A stretch of 64,000 nt of DNA from Paenibacillus odorifer (GTDB lineage Bacteria; Bacillota; Bacilli; Paenibacillales; Paenibacillaceae): contig NZ_CP009428.1 in the NCBI RefSeq assembly GCF_000758725.1, positions 6,696,001 through 6,760,000 on the forward strand. The letters are read 5' to 3'. The translations under genes and the position numbers were made by a program. Below, piece by piece: positions 25,553 through 33,695 of this stretch (position 1 is the first letter of the stretch; each line of letters opens with the position of its first letter). Under the pieces are notes generated by a model. The model was not told the DNA's origin and ran no database searches. It saw nothing but the letters and a program-made list of their open reading frames with translations.

Positions 25553-26296
25553 TTATGGATACAGCCATATCCCTGAAACCGTCATCACCGCTGGCAGTGC
25601 AGTCTCGTCAACCGCTACATTGTCATACCAGCCGCCCACTGCAAGGTTCAGCACCAGATAAAATGACTCGTTAAAGGGCATAATGCCTGGCTCCAAGCAA
25701 CGCTCGGCAAAGCAATGTCCGTCTACCAGCCATCGAATCGAACTGGCATTCCATTCCAGTGCATAATCATGGAATTCATTAATGGTTCCGCTTTCAAAAT
25801 GGTGCGAGAACTCCTCAACGATTTGATGTTCCCAATTCTTTCCGTAGTGCAGTGTTCCGGATATTTGCTGAGGCAAGCGGCCTTTGGCTTCCATGATATC
25901 AATCTCGCCGGAAGCTGGCCAAGGCCCGTAAGCCTGTTCCTGCGGAAGCAACCAGATGGCAGGCCATACCCCTTGCCCTACCGGCAGTTTTGCACGCACA
26001 ACCAACTTGCCATAACAAAAGGAAAAATGGTCCTTTGTATCCAAACGAGCCGAGGTATATGCAAAATTGCGCCCATCCTTTTCAATGGATTCGCTGCGCG
26101 CGCACAGGTTTAAGCCAAATTCATCGATATACAGATTGCTGGAATGATCCGTGTAATACTGCTGCTCTCCGTTGCCCCAACCTGGGTCTATGGGATTACC
26201 CTCATTATCTAACAAGTCGTTGCCAAGGCGGACATTCCATAGCTTTAAATCGGCATTTCTATCTAAGAAATTCTGTTCCCATATAGGTTTATTCAT
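25553..26296 (-). CDS. Intracellular GH16 beta-glucanase
   Basis: A 247-residue single-domain GH16 enzyme with no signal peptide. The catalytic motif is GEIDIMEAKG (nucleophile about Glu 131, Asp 133, acid/base Glu 136), preceded by GVWPAIWLLP and followed by LVLNLAVGG. It is close in sequence to the catalytic part of the secreted laminarinase at 33696 (GNGEQQYYTD against GNAELQHYTD). It is divergent from the importer operon, so it probably cuts imported beta-1,3-gluco-oligosaccharides. The usual C-terminal VDYVRVY strand reads VSGIWLYP here. A GTG at 26305 is possible, but GGGAG fits the ATG at 26296 better. Confidence 0.87.
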   Translation of the reverse strand: MNKPIWEQNFLDRNADLKLWNVRLGNDLLDNEGNPIDPGWGNGEQQYYTDHSSNLYIDEFGLNLCARSESIEKDGRNFAYTSARLDTKDHFSFCYGKLVVRAKLPVGQGVWPAIWLLPQEQAYGPWPASGEIDIMEAKGRLPQQISGTLHYGKNWEHQIVEEFSHHFESGTINEFHDYALEWNASSIRWLVDGHCFAERCLEPGIMPFNESFYLVLNLAVGGWYDNVAVDETALPAVMTVSGIWLYP

Positions 26297-26444
26297 CCTT
26301 TGCACACTCCCTTCATTTAATCACAGCATACTTAATTTTTGCGGCTGGTCAAACAAATCTAAAAAAATGGGATAGGGTCGATAATCATGGGCTTTTTTTC
26401 CTATACGCTTTTTCATACGATGAAATAGAAAGGGGGCACGGAAA

Positions 26445-27365
26445 ATGTTCCAATACAGAACGGAACAAATGAAAGCGCTTTTTAAGCAGTGGCAATTGCA
26501 AAGCATGGTTATCCCGGGAATCATCTGGATGTTTATCTTTTGTTATATCCCTATGTTCTGGCTCATTATTGCATTTATGGACTACAGCATCGCCAAACCC
26601 TTACTAGAATCACCGTTTGTCGGGCTGAAGCATTTTCAGGATTTTTTGACGGATGAGCGTTTTTGGCGTTCGATTCGCAATACTCTGGGAATGAGCAGCA
26701 TCAAGCTGGTCTTGGGTTTTCCCATTCCTATCTTGTTCGCCTTGCTGCTGAATGAAATACGGAGTCTTCGATTTAAGCGAACGGTACAAACCATTTCGTA
26801 CCTGCCGCACTTTATTGCCTGGACGATTTTTGGCGGCATTGCGCTCAATTGGCTGGGCGAGGGCGGTGTGATCAATCAGTTGATGATGGCGTTCGGGCTC
26901 CAGGAACGCGAAATCCTGTTTAACAGCGACCCTAAGTACTTTTGGTGGATCACCTTTTTCACCGATACGTTAAAAGAAACCGGCTGGAGCGCCATTATCT
27001 ACATAGCGGCAATATCCGGCATTGATCCGGGGCTGTACGAAGCGGCTGAGCTGGATGGCGCAAATCGGCGGCAGCGGATGTGGCATATCACCATTCAGAG
27101 CATACGCCCCACCATCGCTATTTTGTTCATCCTCGCTGTCAGCGGGATACTCGGCAGTAACTTTGAGCAGATCTTTATGTTGAAGAACAATATGAACATG
27201 AGGATGGCGGAAAGCCTAGACTTGTATATCTACAACATGGGGTTGGTCTCCGGGCGCCATTCCTTCTCAACAGCCGTCCTGTTCGCCCGCTCTATTGTGG
27301 CGCTAGGTTTGTTGTTTTTGGCCAATCACACATCCAAAAAACTAACCGGCGACAGCATTTTTTAG
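26445..27365 (+). CDS. Sugar ABC transporter permease, LplB family
   Basis: A 306-residue permease with about six membrane segments. The cytoplasmic EAA loop, where the ATPase docks, reads EAAELDGANRRQRMWHITIQ. LplB/YteP-type permeases import oligosaccharides with a YtcP/YcjP-type partner and a large lipoprotein, energised by a shared ATPase such as MsmX; no ATPase is encoded here. AAAGGGGG precedes the ATG. A cre-like TGAAAGCGCTTTTT sits just inside the gene at 26470-26483. First gene of a three-gene operon. Confidence 0.92.
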   Translation: MFQYRTEQMKALFKQWQLQSMVIPGIIWMFIFCYIPMFWLIIAFMDYSIAKPLLESPFVGLKHFQDFLTDERFWRSIRNTLGMSSIKLVLGFPIPILFALLLNEIRSLRFKRTVQTISYLPHFIAWTIFGGIALNWLGEGGVINQLMMAFGLQEREILFNSDPKYFWWITFFTDTLKETGWSAIIYIAAISGIDPGLYEAAELDGANRRQRMWHITIQSIRPTIAILFILAVSGILGSNFEQIFMLKNNMNMRMAESLDLYIYNMGLVSGRHSFSTAVLFARSIVALGLLFLANHTSKKLTGDSIF

Positions 27366-27383
27366 AAGGGAGAGGACAGAGGT

Positions 27384-28268
27384 ATGGAAAGACGCAAAAG
27401 ATTTCGGCAAATTGGAGTATTTGAGGTCTGCAACACCCTGCTGATGCTGGCGGTTTGCTTTTTAACACTGTACCCGATGTGGTTTGTATTCATTAACTCG
27501 CTTAATGCTCCGCAGCAGGCATCCCTGGGCACCGTCAACTGGTTTCCCAAAGAATTATCGCTGGCCAGCTATAGCGTTGTGTTCAATGATAAGACTATGA
27601 TGAACGGTTTTTACATTACCACTCTGCGCACAGTGATCGGGACAGCAACGCATGTGTTGTTTACCGCCATTATTGCTTACGGAATGAGCAAGTCTAATCT
27701 GATCGGACGCAAGCTGTATCTTAAAATCGCATTGGTTACGATGCTGTTCTCAGGCGGGCTGATCCCTACATTTATTCTGATGACGAAGCTGGGCTTATAT
27801 GATAATTTTTGGATATTCATCATTCCCTCTATGTACACTTTTTTTAATATGGTCATTTTCATGAGCTTCTTCCGCACCATACCCGATAGCCTGGAGGAGT
27901 CTGCGAAGGTAGACGGTGCTTCAGACTATGGCGTCCTGTTCAGAATCGTATTGCCCAATAGCATGGCTGTCATTGCGACTATATCGCTTTTTTCAGCCGT
28001 TTATCATTGGAATGATTATTACCAGGGGGTCATCTACATCCGTTCGCAGGAATTACTGCCACTGCAGACCATGCTGTACAAAATCATTGCGGAGAACTCT
28101 ATGTCCTTCATGCAGCAGCAAGCTATGGCGCAATTCGGCGCAAGACTTCCCGGCAACTCTATTAAATTTGCATCCATGATGGTGGCCACACTGCCTATTC
28201 TGATAGTCTATCCTTTCATTCAACGCTATCTGGTCAAAGGCGTGATGATTGGCGCCATTAAGGGATAA
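27384..28268 (+). CDS. Sugar ABC transporter permease, YtcP family
   Basis: A 294-residue permease with about six membrane segments and the EAA-type loop EESAKVDGASDYGVLFRIVLP. It ends in the family's usual PFIQRYLVKGVMIGAIKG. It follows the LplB-type gene by 18 bases with GGGAGAGG upstream, and forms the heterodimeric channel with it. Confidence 0.92.
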   Translation: MERRKRFRQIGVFEVCNTLLMLAVCFLTLYPMWFVFINSLNAPQQASLGTVNWFPKELSLASYSVVFNDKTMMNGFYITTLRTVIGTATHVLFTAIIAYGMSKSNLIGRKLYLKIALVTMLFSGGLIPTFILMTKLGLYDNFWIFIIPSMYTFFNMVIFMSFFRTIPDSLEESAKVDGASDYGVLFRIVLPNSMAVIATISLFSAVYHWNDYYQGVIYIRSQELLPLQTMLYKIIAENSMSFMQQQAMAQFGARLPGNSIKFASMMVATLPILIVYPFIQRYLVKGVMIGAIKG

Positions 28269-28333
28269 GAGTGTGAGTGTCTAGAAACTGGTATTCAAAA
28301 ATTCAGAAGCAGCAAAGAAAGGATGATTATGTC

Positions 28334-29998
28334 ATGAAACGTAATCTCATTAAGCCGGGGTTGACCCTCGTTCTGGCCGCAAGCCTGATGCTAGGCATAG
28401 CCGCGTGTTCCAATTCAGCGAATAGTGAAAATAAGCCGACACCACAGCCTACAGATAGTACACAGCCGCCCCCGAGTGAAGCAAAGCTCAATCCCGATGA
28501 TCCGGCATGGAAGCTGGATACCAGCCCTGTTGATTTAACCTGGTTCGTAGGTGCTAACTGGTATGCCCACACTTGGGGAGACAGCTTGACCTCCAAGTAC
28601 GTAACGGAAAAAACAGGCGTAAACATCAAGCTTGAAGTACCTTCCGGTGAAGCCAATGAACATATTACCCTGATGATGACCTCGGGCAAGCTGCCAGACT
28701 TGATATCAATGGGTTCGTGGGAAACCGCTGTCAAAAAGCTGTGGGAAGGCGATCATGTCTACGCCTTAAATGAATTAGCTGACAAGTATGACCCTTACTT
28801 CTTCAAGGTGGCCGGGGACGGTACACTGAAGTGGTATCGTCAAGAAAATGGCAATACCTATGGCGTTCCGAATGATTCATATAGCCCCAACCTGATGCAT
28901 GAAACTGGCATGACGGCGGCTAACCAGACTTTCCTGGTGCGGAAAGATCTGTATGAGGAGATGGGCAGCCCGGACCTTAGCACTCCAGAGGGCTTTCTGA
29001 ACGCACTGCAACTGGTAAAGGATAAGTACTCCCAATATAAAGGCCAGCCCATCAGTCCCTTTTTTGCACAAGGGAACGTCCCTTACGGGATGACCGAATA
29101 TCTGCAGAACCTACTGGCCGTTCCGCATGAGAAAGACGGAAAAGTATACGACCGCATTACCGATCCCGATTATATTGCCTGGCTAAAAACCTTCCGTACG
29201 GCTTACGAGCGCGGGTTGATTAATGTGGATTTCCTGGTGGATTCCGATACTCAGGTAGAGGAAAAAACAAACAACGCCCGCTATTTCATGATGGTCCGCG
29301 AGTGGACCGGTATGTCGGCTGTCAATCCTATGCTGGCTGCTAGCGGCAACCCGGACTCTTACTACATCGCAGTCGATGGGCCAAAGAACAGCAAGGGCGA
29401 TAACCCTAAGTTATTCCCTGGCAACATGGACGGCTGGATGGTGACGATGATTAGCAAATCAACCGAAAACCCTGAACGAGCCATCCGCTTTTTGACCTAT
29501 CTGGCCAGCGAAGAAGGCCAACGAGATTTGTTCCTTGGCAAGGAAGGCGAAACATGGGAGATGGTAGATGGCAAGCCGCAACTGAAGCCTGAAATGGTAA
29601 AATTACTCGACACTGATATTGAGAAGCTGGAGAAAGAATACGGCATCATGGATACCTATTGGATGATGCGAAACCCTGTAATCGTCAACCAGTGGAGACC
29701 GGAGAAATCTCCTGTCATTAAGCAAATGGAAGACTTCGCCAATAAGCAGGCCGATATTGATAGCGGTATCTATAAGGGCTTAGATCCACAGGGCGATTCT
29801 GATGTGTCGGTAGCCTGGTCCCGTATTTCGCAAAATTGGGAGGAAGTACTCCCTGAGCTAATTACGGCCAAAAATGAGGCTGAATTTGATAAAATCTTCG
29901 ACAATTTCCTTGACCGCCGCGAGAATTACAACTTTGGCAAGGTGATGGAATACCGCCAGGCTGAACTGGATGTGCGAAAATCCAAAATGGCAGAGTAA
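28334..29998 (+). CDS. Extracellular solute-binding lipoprotein (LipO-like)
   Basis: A 554-residue lipoprotein. The lipobox is LGIAAC with the lipidated Cys at about residue 25, followed by a Ser/Thr/Pro linker. The body has the family 1 pattern (VDLTWFVGANWYAHTWGDSL, LTSGKLPDLI-type, ERAIRFLTYLASEEGQRDLF). The large size fits the oligosaccharide-binding partners of LplB/YtcP permeases. The frame opens at 28277, but AAAGGA lies in front of the ATG at 28334 and the lipoprotein signal begins there. The surrounding GH16 genes suggest beta-1,3-gluco-oligosaccharides as ligand. Confidence 0.92.
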   Translation: MKRNLIKPGLTLVLAASLMLGIAACSNSANSENKPTPQPTDSTQPPPSEAKLNPDDPAWKLDTSPVDLTWFVGANWYAHTWGDSLTSKYVTEKTGVNIKLEVPSGEANEHITLMMTSGKLPDLISMGSWETAVKKLWEGDHVYALNELADKYDPYFFKVAGDGTLKWYRQENGNTYGVPNDSYSPNLMHETGMTAANQTFLVRKDLYEEMGSPDLSTPEGFLNALQLVKDKYSQYKGQPISPFFAQGNVPYGMTEYLQNLLAVPHEKDGKVYDRITDPDYIAWLKTFRTAYERGLINVDFLVDSDTQVEEKTNNARYFMMVREWTGMSAVNPMLAASGNPDSYYIAVDGPKNSKGDNPKLFPGNMDGWMVTMISKSTENPERAIRFLTYLASEEGQRDLFLGKEGETWEMVDGKPQLKPEMVKLLDTDIEKLEKEYGIMDTYWMMRNPVIVNQWRPEKSPVIKQMEDFANKQADIDSGIYKGLDPQGDSDVSVAWSRISQNWEEVLPELITAKNEAEFDKIFDNFLDRRENYNFGKVMEYRQAELDVRKSKMAE

Positions 29999-30021
29999 TA
30001 ATGCCCGTATTAAGATTGCTG

Positions 30022-30058
30022 CCGGCCACCGAAAGGGTGGCCGGTATTCCCTTTTTCG
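30022..30058 (+). terminator. Intrinsic terminator after binding-protein gene
   Basis: CCGGCCACC and GGTGGCCGG (30022-30030, 30036-30044) are perfect arms around a GAAAG loop; the tail is TATTCCCTTTTTC. Confidence 0.75.
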
Positions 30059-30145
30059 CTTCTTTAACCATTTAACAAAACAGCCTAGTTACCTACCGGG
30101 CAGTTTGTAATATATGGTATATTACAAGGGTAGGAGGCTACTTAA

Positions 30146-31984
30146 ATGAAGTATCTGCTGACTAAAATGAGGAAGCTGTACCGTAATTCCCGAATCTCCC
30201 AAAAGTTGTTTCTGGCTTTTAGCATGATGATTGCCATCCCTGCGATTGTGGTATCCTTTTTATTTATCCGCACACAGGAAAGTCAGCTATACAAGGACGC
30301 TATGGCTACCGGCAGCAGCCATGTCTCACGAATTAACGAACAACTGCGCAGCAAAATGGGCATTATTGAGAACGCTTCCTCTACTGCGCTGAATCAAAAG
30401 GCATTTGTAGATTTTATTCACTCCAATATGCGCGGGGATGGCCTGCGTCTCGTAAAATTTAGACAAAATCAATTTGAGCAAATGCATAATATCATTCAAA
30501 GCTACGAGATGATCAGCGAGCTAAGTTTCTATGTCGATAATCCAAACCTATTTGAGATTTGGCCTGAAATCTACCATTATGACAAGTTCTGGCCGAAGGA
30601 CTACTGGGTGACACTTCGGGAGGAAGGCGGTGCGGCATACCGCTTATTTGCTTTTAAAGATGGAGAGCATACGCTATCCTATTACCGGCTGGTACGCCTT
30701 CAGGGGCAACAGCAGAAACTCCCTACCATTATGGAAATCCGCGCCCAGCATAGCGTCTTTTTCAGTGACCTGCTTGAGGATAGCGGGGGGGATTTCTTTT
30801 CTGTAGTGATGGATGGAGCCGACTCTTCCCGATCTGTATACAATCCTGAGCATATCTTTTCACAAAATGCCGGTGAGGAATTGGATAACATTCTAGGTAG
30901 CATTCACCAGCGGCTGGATGTGCTGCAGCAGAGTAGCCCCATTAAGGTCAAGGTAGGCGACCATACTTACTACGCGTTGTATCGCTACATCGCCCCACTG
31001 AACGCCTATGTAGTGGATATTGCCTCTCATCAAGCGCTGATGAAAGGCCCACGAAGCTGGTATTTGCTCGTAGTAGCGATCACATTGTGTGTATTGCTGC
31101 TAATGTTACTGCTCGTTTCACATACCACTCGGCGCATTTTCCGCCGGCTCGACAGGGTGCTGGCTTCTATGCGCAAGGTGCGGCAAGGCCAACTGGATGC
31201 GAAAATTGATACCGGCCTGGATAAAAACGAAACCGGTGACGAAATCGACGAGGTGGCCGTCAGCTACAATAATATGTTGGACGAAATCAAACATTTGATG
31301 ACCCAAGTGGTAGATAAGCAGCTGATTGCCAAAAATGCACAGCTGCACTCGCTGCATTCGCAGATCAATTCACACTTTTTATATAACGCGCTGGAATCCA
31401 TCCGTATGCTCGCGGAGGTTCAGCGACAGCCCGCTATCGCCGAAGCGTTGGTGTCTTTAGGCTCACAACTGCGATACAGCATGCAATGGCGCAGCGATAC
31501 GGTTGCGCTTAGCGAAGAACTTGCCAACATACACAGCTATGTCCGATTCATAAACTTTATGGAGGGTGGCAGCATTGAGTTGACGGCGGATCTCCCGCAG
31601 GAGGTACTGCGTTATACAATTCCTAAAATGTGCATGCAGCCCATCGTCGAAAATGCCGTTCATCATGCAGCGCCCTCGGGCGGCAGCGTACGTATCCATA
31701 TTACCGTATCGGTAGAAAATGAAAGCCTTCTGCTAATTGAGATACGAGATGATGGCGCAGGTGTTGACCCGGAAATGCTGTCCAGTCTGCAGGCTGTGCT
31801 GCGGGGCGACTCAGATTCACCGATTGTTACCAGCAAAAACGGACTGGGCTTGGAGAACGTGCATAAGCGCATACAGCTTCATTATGGTAAGAACTGCGGT
31901 CTTTGGATTGACAGTGTGCAGGGTGCCTATACTTGTGTAACCATACGTTTGCCTTGGGAAAATGTGAATCTTGGAGGATGGTAG
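30146..31984 (+). CDS. YesM-type sensor histidine kinase of the glucan locus
   Basis: A 612-residue kinase: membrane segment near residues 22-42 (LFLAFSMMIAIPAIVVSFLF), a roughly 260-residue outside sensor domain, second membrane segment (SWYLLVVAITLCVLLLMLLL), HAMP linker, His_kinase domain with INSHFLYNALES (His 410) and ATPase domain with DDGAGVDPEML and NGLGLENVHKR. It is followed three bases later by its YesN-type partner. Position between the importer and the laminarinase suggests that it senses beta-glucan fragments, directly or through the binding lipoprotein. GGAGG precedes the ATG. Confidence 0.93.
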   Translation: MKYLLTKMRKLYRNSRISQKLFLAFSMMIAIPAIVVSFLFIRTQESQLYKDAMATGSSHVSRINEQLRSKMGIIENASSTALNQKAFVDFIHSNMRGDGLRLVKFRQNQFEQMHNIIQSYEMISELSFYVDNPNLFEIWPEIYHYDKFWPKDYWVTLREEGGAAYRLFAFKDGEHTLSYYRLVRLQGQQQKLPTIMEIRAQHSVFFSDLLEDSGGDFFSVVMDGADSSRSVYNPEHIFSQNAGEELDNILGSIHQRLDVLQQSSPIKVKVGDHTYYALYRYIAPLNAYVVDIASHQALMKGPRSWYLLVVAITLCVLLLMLLLVSHTTRRIFRRLDRVLASMRKVRQGQLDAKIDTGLDKNETGDEIDEVAVSYNNMLDEIKHLMTQVVDKQLIAKNAQLHSLHSQINSHFLYNALESIRMLAEVQRQPAIAEALVSLGSQLRYSMQWRSDTVALSEELANIHSYVRFINFMEGGSIELTADLPQEVLRYTIPKMCMQPIVENAVHHAAPSGGSVRIHITVSVENESLLLIEIRDDGAGVDPEMLSSLQAVLRGDSDSPIVTSKNGLGLENVHKRIQLHYGKNCGLWIDSVQGAYTCVTIRLPWENVNLGGW

Positions 31985-31987
31985 GGC

Positions 31988-33559
31988 ATGATCAATATTC
32001 TAATTGTGGACGATCAAAAGCACATTCGTGATGGGCTGCAGGCGATGCTGCGTCAATTTCCGCTGCAGCTGGACAATATTTACTGTGCAGTAAACGGAAT
32101 TGAGGCCTTAGATATATTGAGTCAGCACAACATCCAACTGGTGATTACTGATATCAGGATGCCCGATATGGATGGACTGACGCTGATGGCGAAGAGCAAA
32201 CAGGAGCATATTGAGGTAGATTACCTGATTATTAGCGGCTATAGTGATTTTGCCTATGCTCAAAAAGCCATCGAACTTGGAGCAAAAGGCTACCTGCTCA
32301 AACCTGTGAAACGTGAAGATCTGCAAACCGCAGTAGAACATGTAGCAAATGAGATAAAAACACGGCAGGCGCTCTCGCGTAATATGGAGCATATCTCCCG
32401 CCGCGCCCGGGAGACAGACCGCAAAGAACTGAGTATGTTCATGCAGGGTGCAATGATTGATGAAGCGTGGGTTCTCCAGACCCAGCAACAGAATCCAGAG
32501 TTGTGGAGTAATTACCGCCTGTGTCTGCTGCGGGAGGAATTATGGATTAACCAACCGGGGGCCGACAGTAGCCACAGTATGGAATCCCTTGCCTACCGTG
32601 TGTATGGCAGACGAGGGTGTATATGCCTGCAACACCGCCCGTACCTGATTCTCGCGGTTGATGCAGCCGTAGATACGGGAGCCTTCCCGGCCGCCCTCAA
32701 AGCAGGACAGATAGATGCCATTACTGCCATGACCAGCCCGCAGCAAGGATTGAAGGAGTTGCCCCGCAGCTATACACAAGCGCTAGAGCTCTATCGCCAC
32801 AGTTACCTGTTTCCAGAGAAGAGCTGCATCTTGCCAACACATATTGAGCGACTGGAGCAGCAGTGGGAGCTTCCCTATGAGGAGTTATATGCCCTGTTCC
32901 AGTTAATCGGCACCAAAAACAGCGGTACAATCACCCAAGGCATTTCTATGATATTTCACAAAGATACATTGCAACGTTATCACATCCAATACACACAGCA
33001 GCTATGCCGTGCCATTGTACAGATGCTGGAGGAATCTGTGCGTGTAATCCGCCCGTACATGGGGGAAGAAGCGCTGGACAGCGAATGTTTACGTAATCTA
33101 TTCGATTATCCGGGTATTCGCGATTATATTCAGGCGCTGCAACAACAGCTGCTTCGGCTGAACCAATTTTATTATGAATATAAGTGCAGCTATCGCAACT
33201 CGCAAGATTTGAATGAAGCCATACGCTTTATACACGAAAGCTATCATAAACCCCTGGATCTCGCGATGGTATCGAACCACGTGTCGCTTAATTATGCCTA
33301 TTTTTCTAACCTGTTCAAAAAAAATATCGGCAAAGGCTTTGCAGAATACTTGCGCGATGTGCGCCTGGATAAAGCCCGGCGGCTGCTGGCCGAAACCGAT
33401 CATAAAATTGTAGAGGTAGCCACCATGGTAGGGTATGAAAGCTACAAAAGTTTTACACGATCATTTCGGGATGTCATGGACATGCAGCCCACAGAATACC
33501 GGCAAATGATGCGCCGGAAGCACGACAGCGAGGAAAAGTTCCGTGACACAGCGCTATAA
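31988..33559 (+). CDS. YesN-type response regulator with AraC DNA-binding domain
   Basis: A 523-residue regulator. The receiver domain covers residues 1-125, with acidic pocket VDD and phospho-acceptor Asp 55 in ITDIRMPDMDG, and the conserved Lys in YLLKPVKRED. A roughly 270-residue middle part follows. The last 100 residues are a double helix-turn-helix of the AraC type (LAMVSNHVSLNYAYFSNLFKK, ATMVGYESYKSFTRSFRDVM). It should activate the importer and glucanase genes when phosphorylated by the kinase just upstream. It starts after GGAGG, coupled to the kinase stop. Confidence 0.93.
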   Translation: MINILIVDDQKHIRDGLQAMLRQFPLQLDNIYCAVNGIEALDILSQHNIQLVITDIRMPDMDGLTLMAKSKQEHIEVDYLIISGYSDFAYAQKAIELGAKGYLLKPVKREDLQTAVEHVANEIKTRQALSRNMEHISRRARETDRKELSMFMQGAMIDEAWVLQTQQQNPELWSNYRLCLLREELWINQPGADSSHSMESLAYRVYGRRGCICLQHRPYLILAVDAAVDTGAFPAALKAGQIDAITAMTSPQQGLKELPRSYTQALELYRHSYLFPEKSCILPTHIERLEQQWELPYEELYALFQLIGTKNSGTITQGISMIFHKDTLQRYHIQYTQQLCRAIVQMLEESVRVIRPYMGEEALDSECLRNLFDYPGIRDYIQALQQQLLRLNQFYYEYKCSYRNSQDLNEAIRFIHESYHKPLDLAMVSNHVSLNYAYFSNLFKKNIGKGFAEYLRDVRLDKARRLLAETDHKIVEVATMVGYESYKSFTRSFRDVMDMQPTEYRQMMRRKHDSEEKFRDTAL

Positions 33560-33649
33560 ATAATCAAAAGCCAAAAAATTGGGTTATAACAAAAATAATT
33601 GTACCTTTTAGCTGATTATTATATTCGATAGAATAGAGATGACCCTAAA

Positions 33650-33663
33650 TGTAAGCGGTTTCG
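33650..33663. promoter_or_regulatory. cre-like site at the laminarinase promoter
   Basis: TGTAAGCGGTTTCG matches TGWAANCGNTNWCA at 13 of 14 positions, 33 bases upstream of the laminarinase start and just after an A+T-rich stretch (TATATTCGATAGAATAG region) that would hold the promoter. CcpA repression by preferred sugars is the inferred role. Confidence 0.6.
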
Positions 33664-33695
33664 TTTCTTCATTATTTTATTAAAGGAGGGCAAGT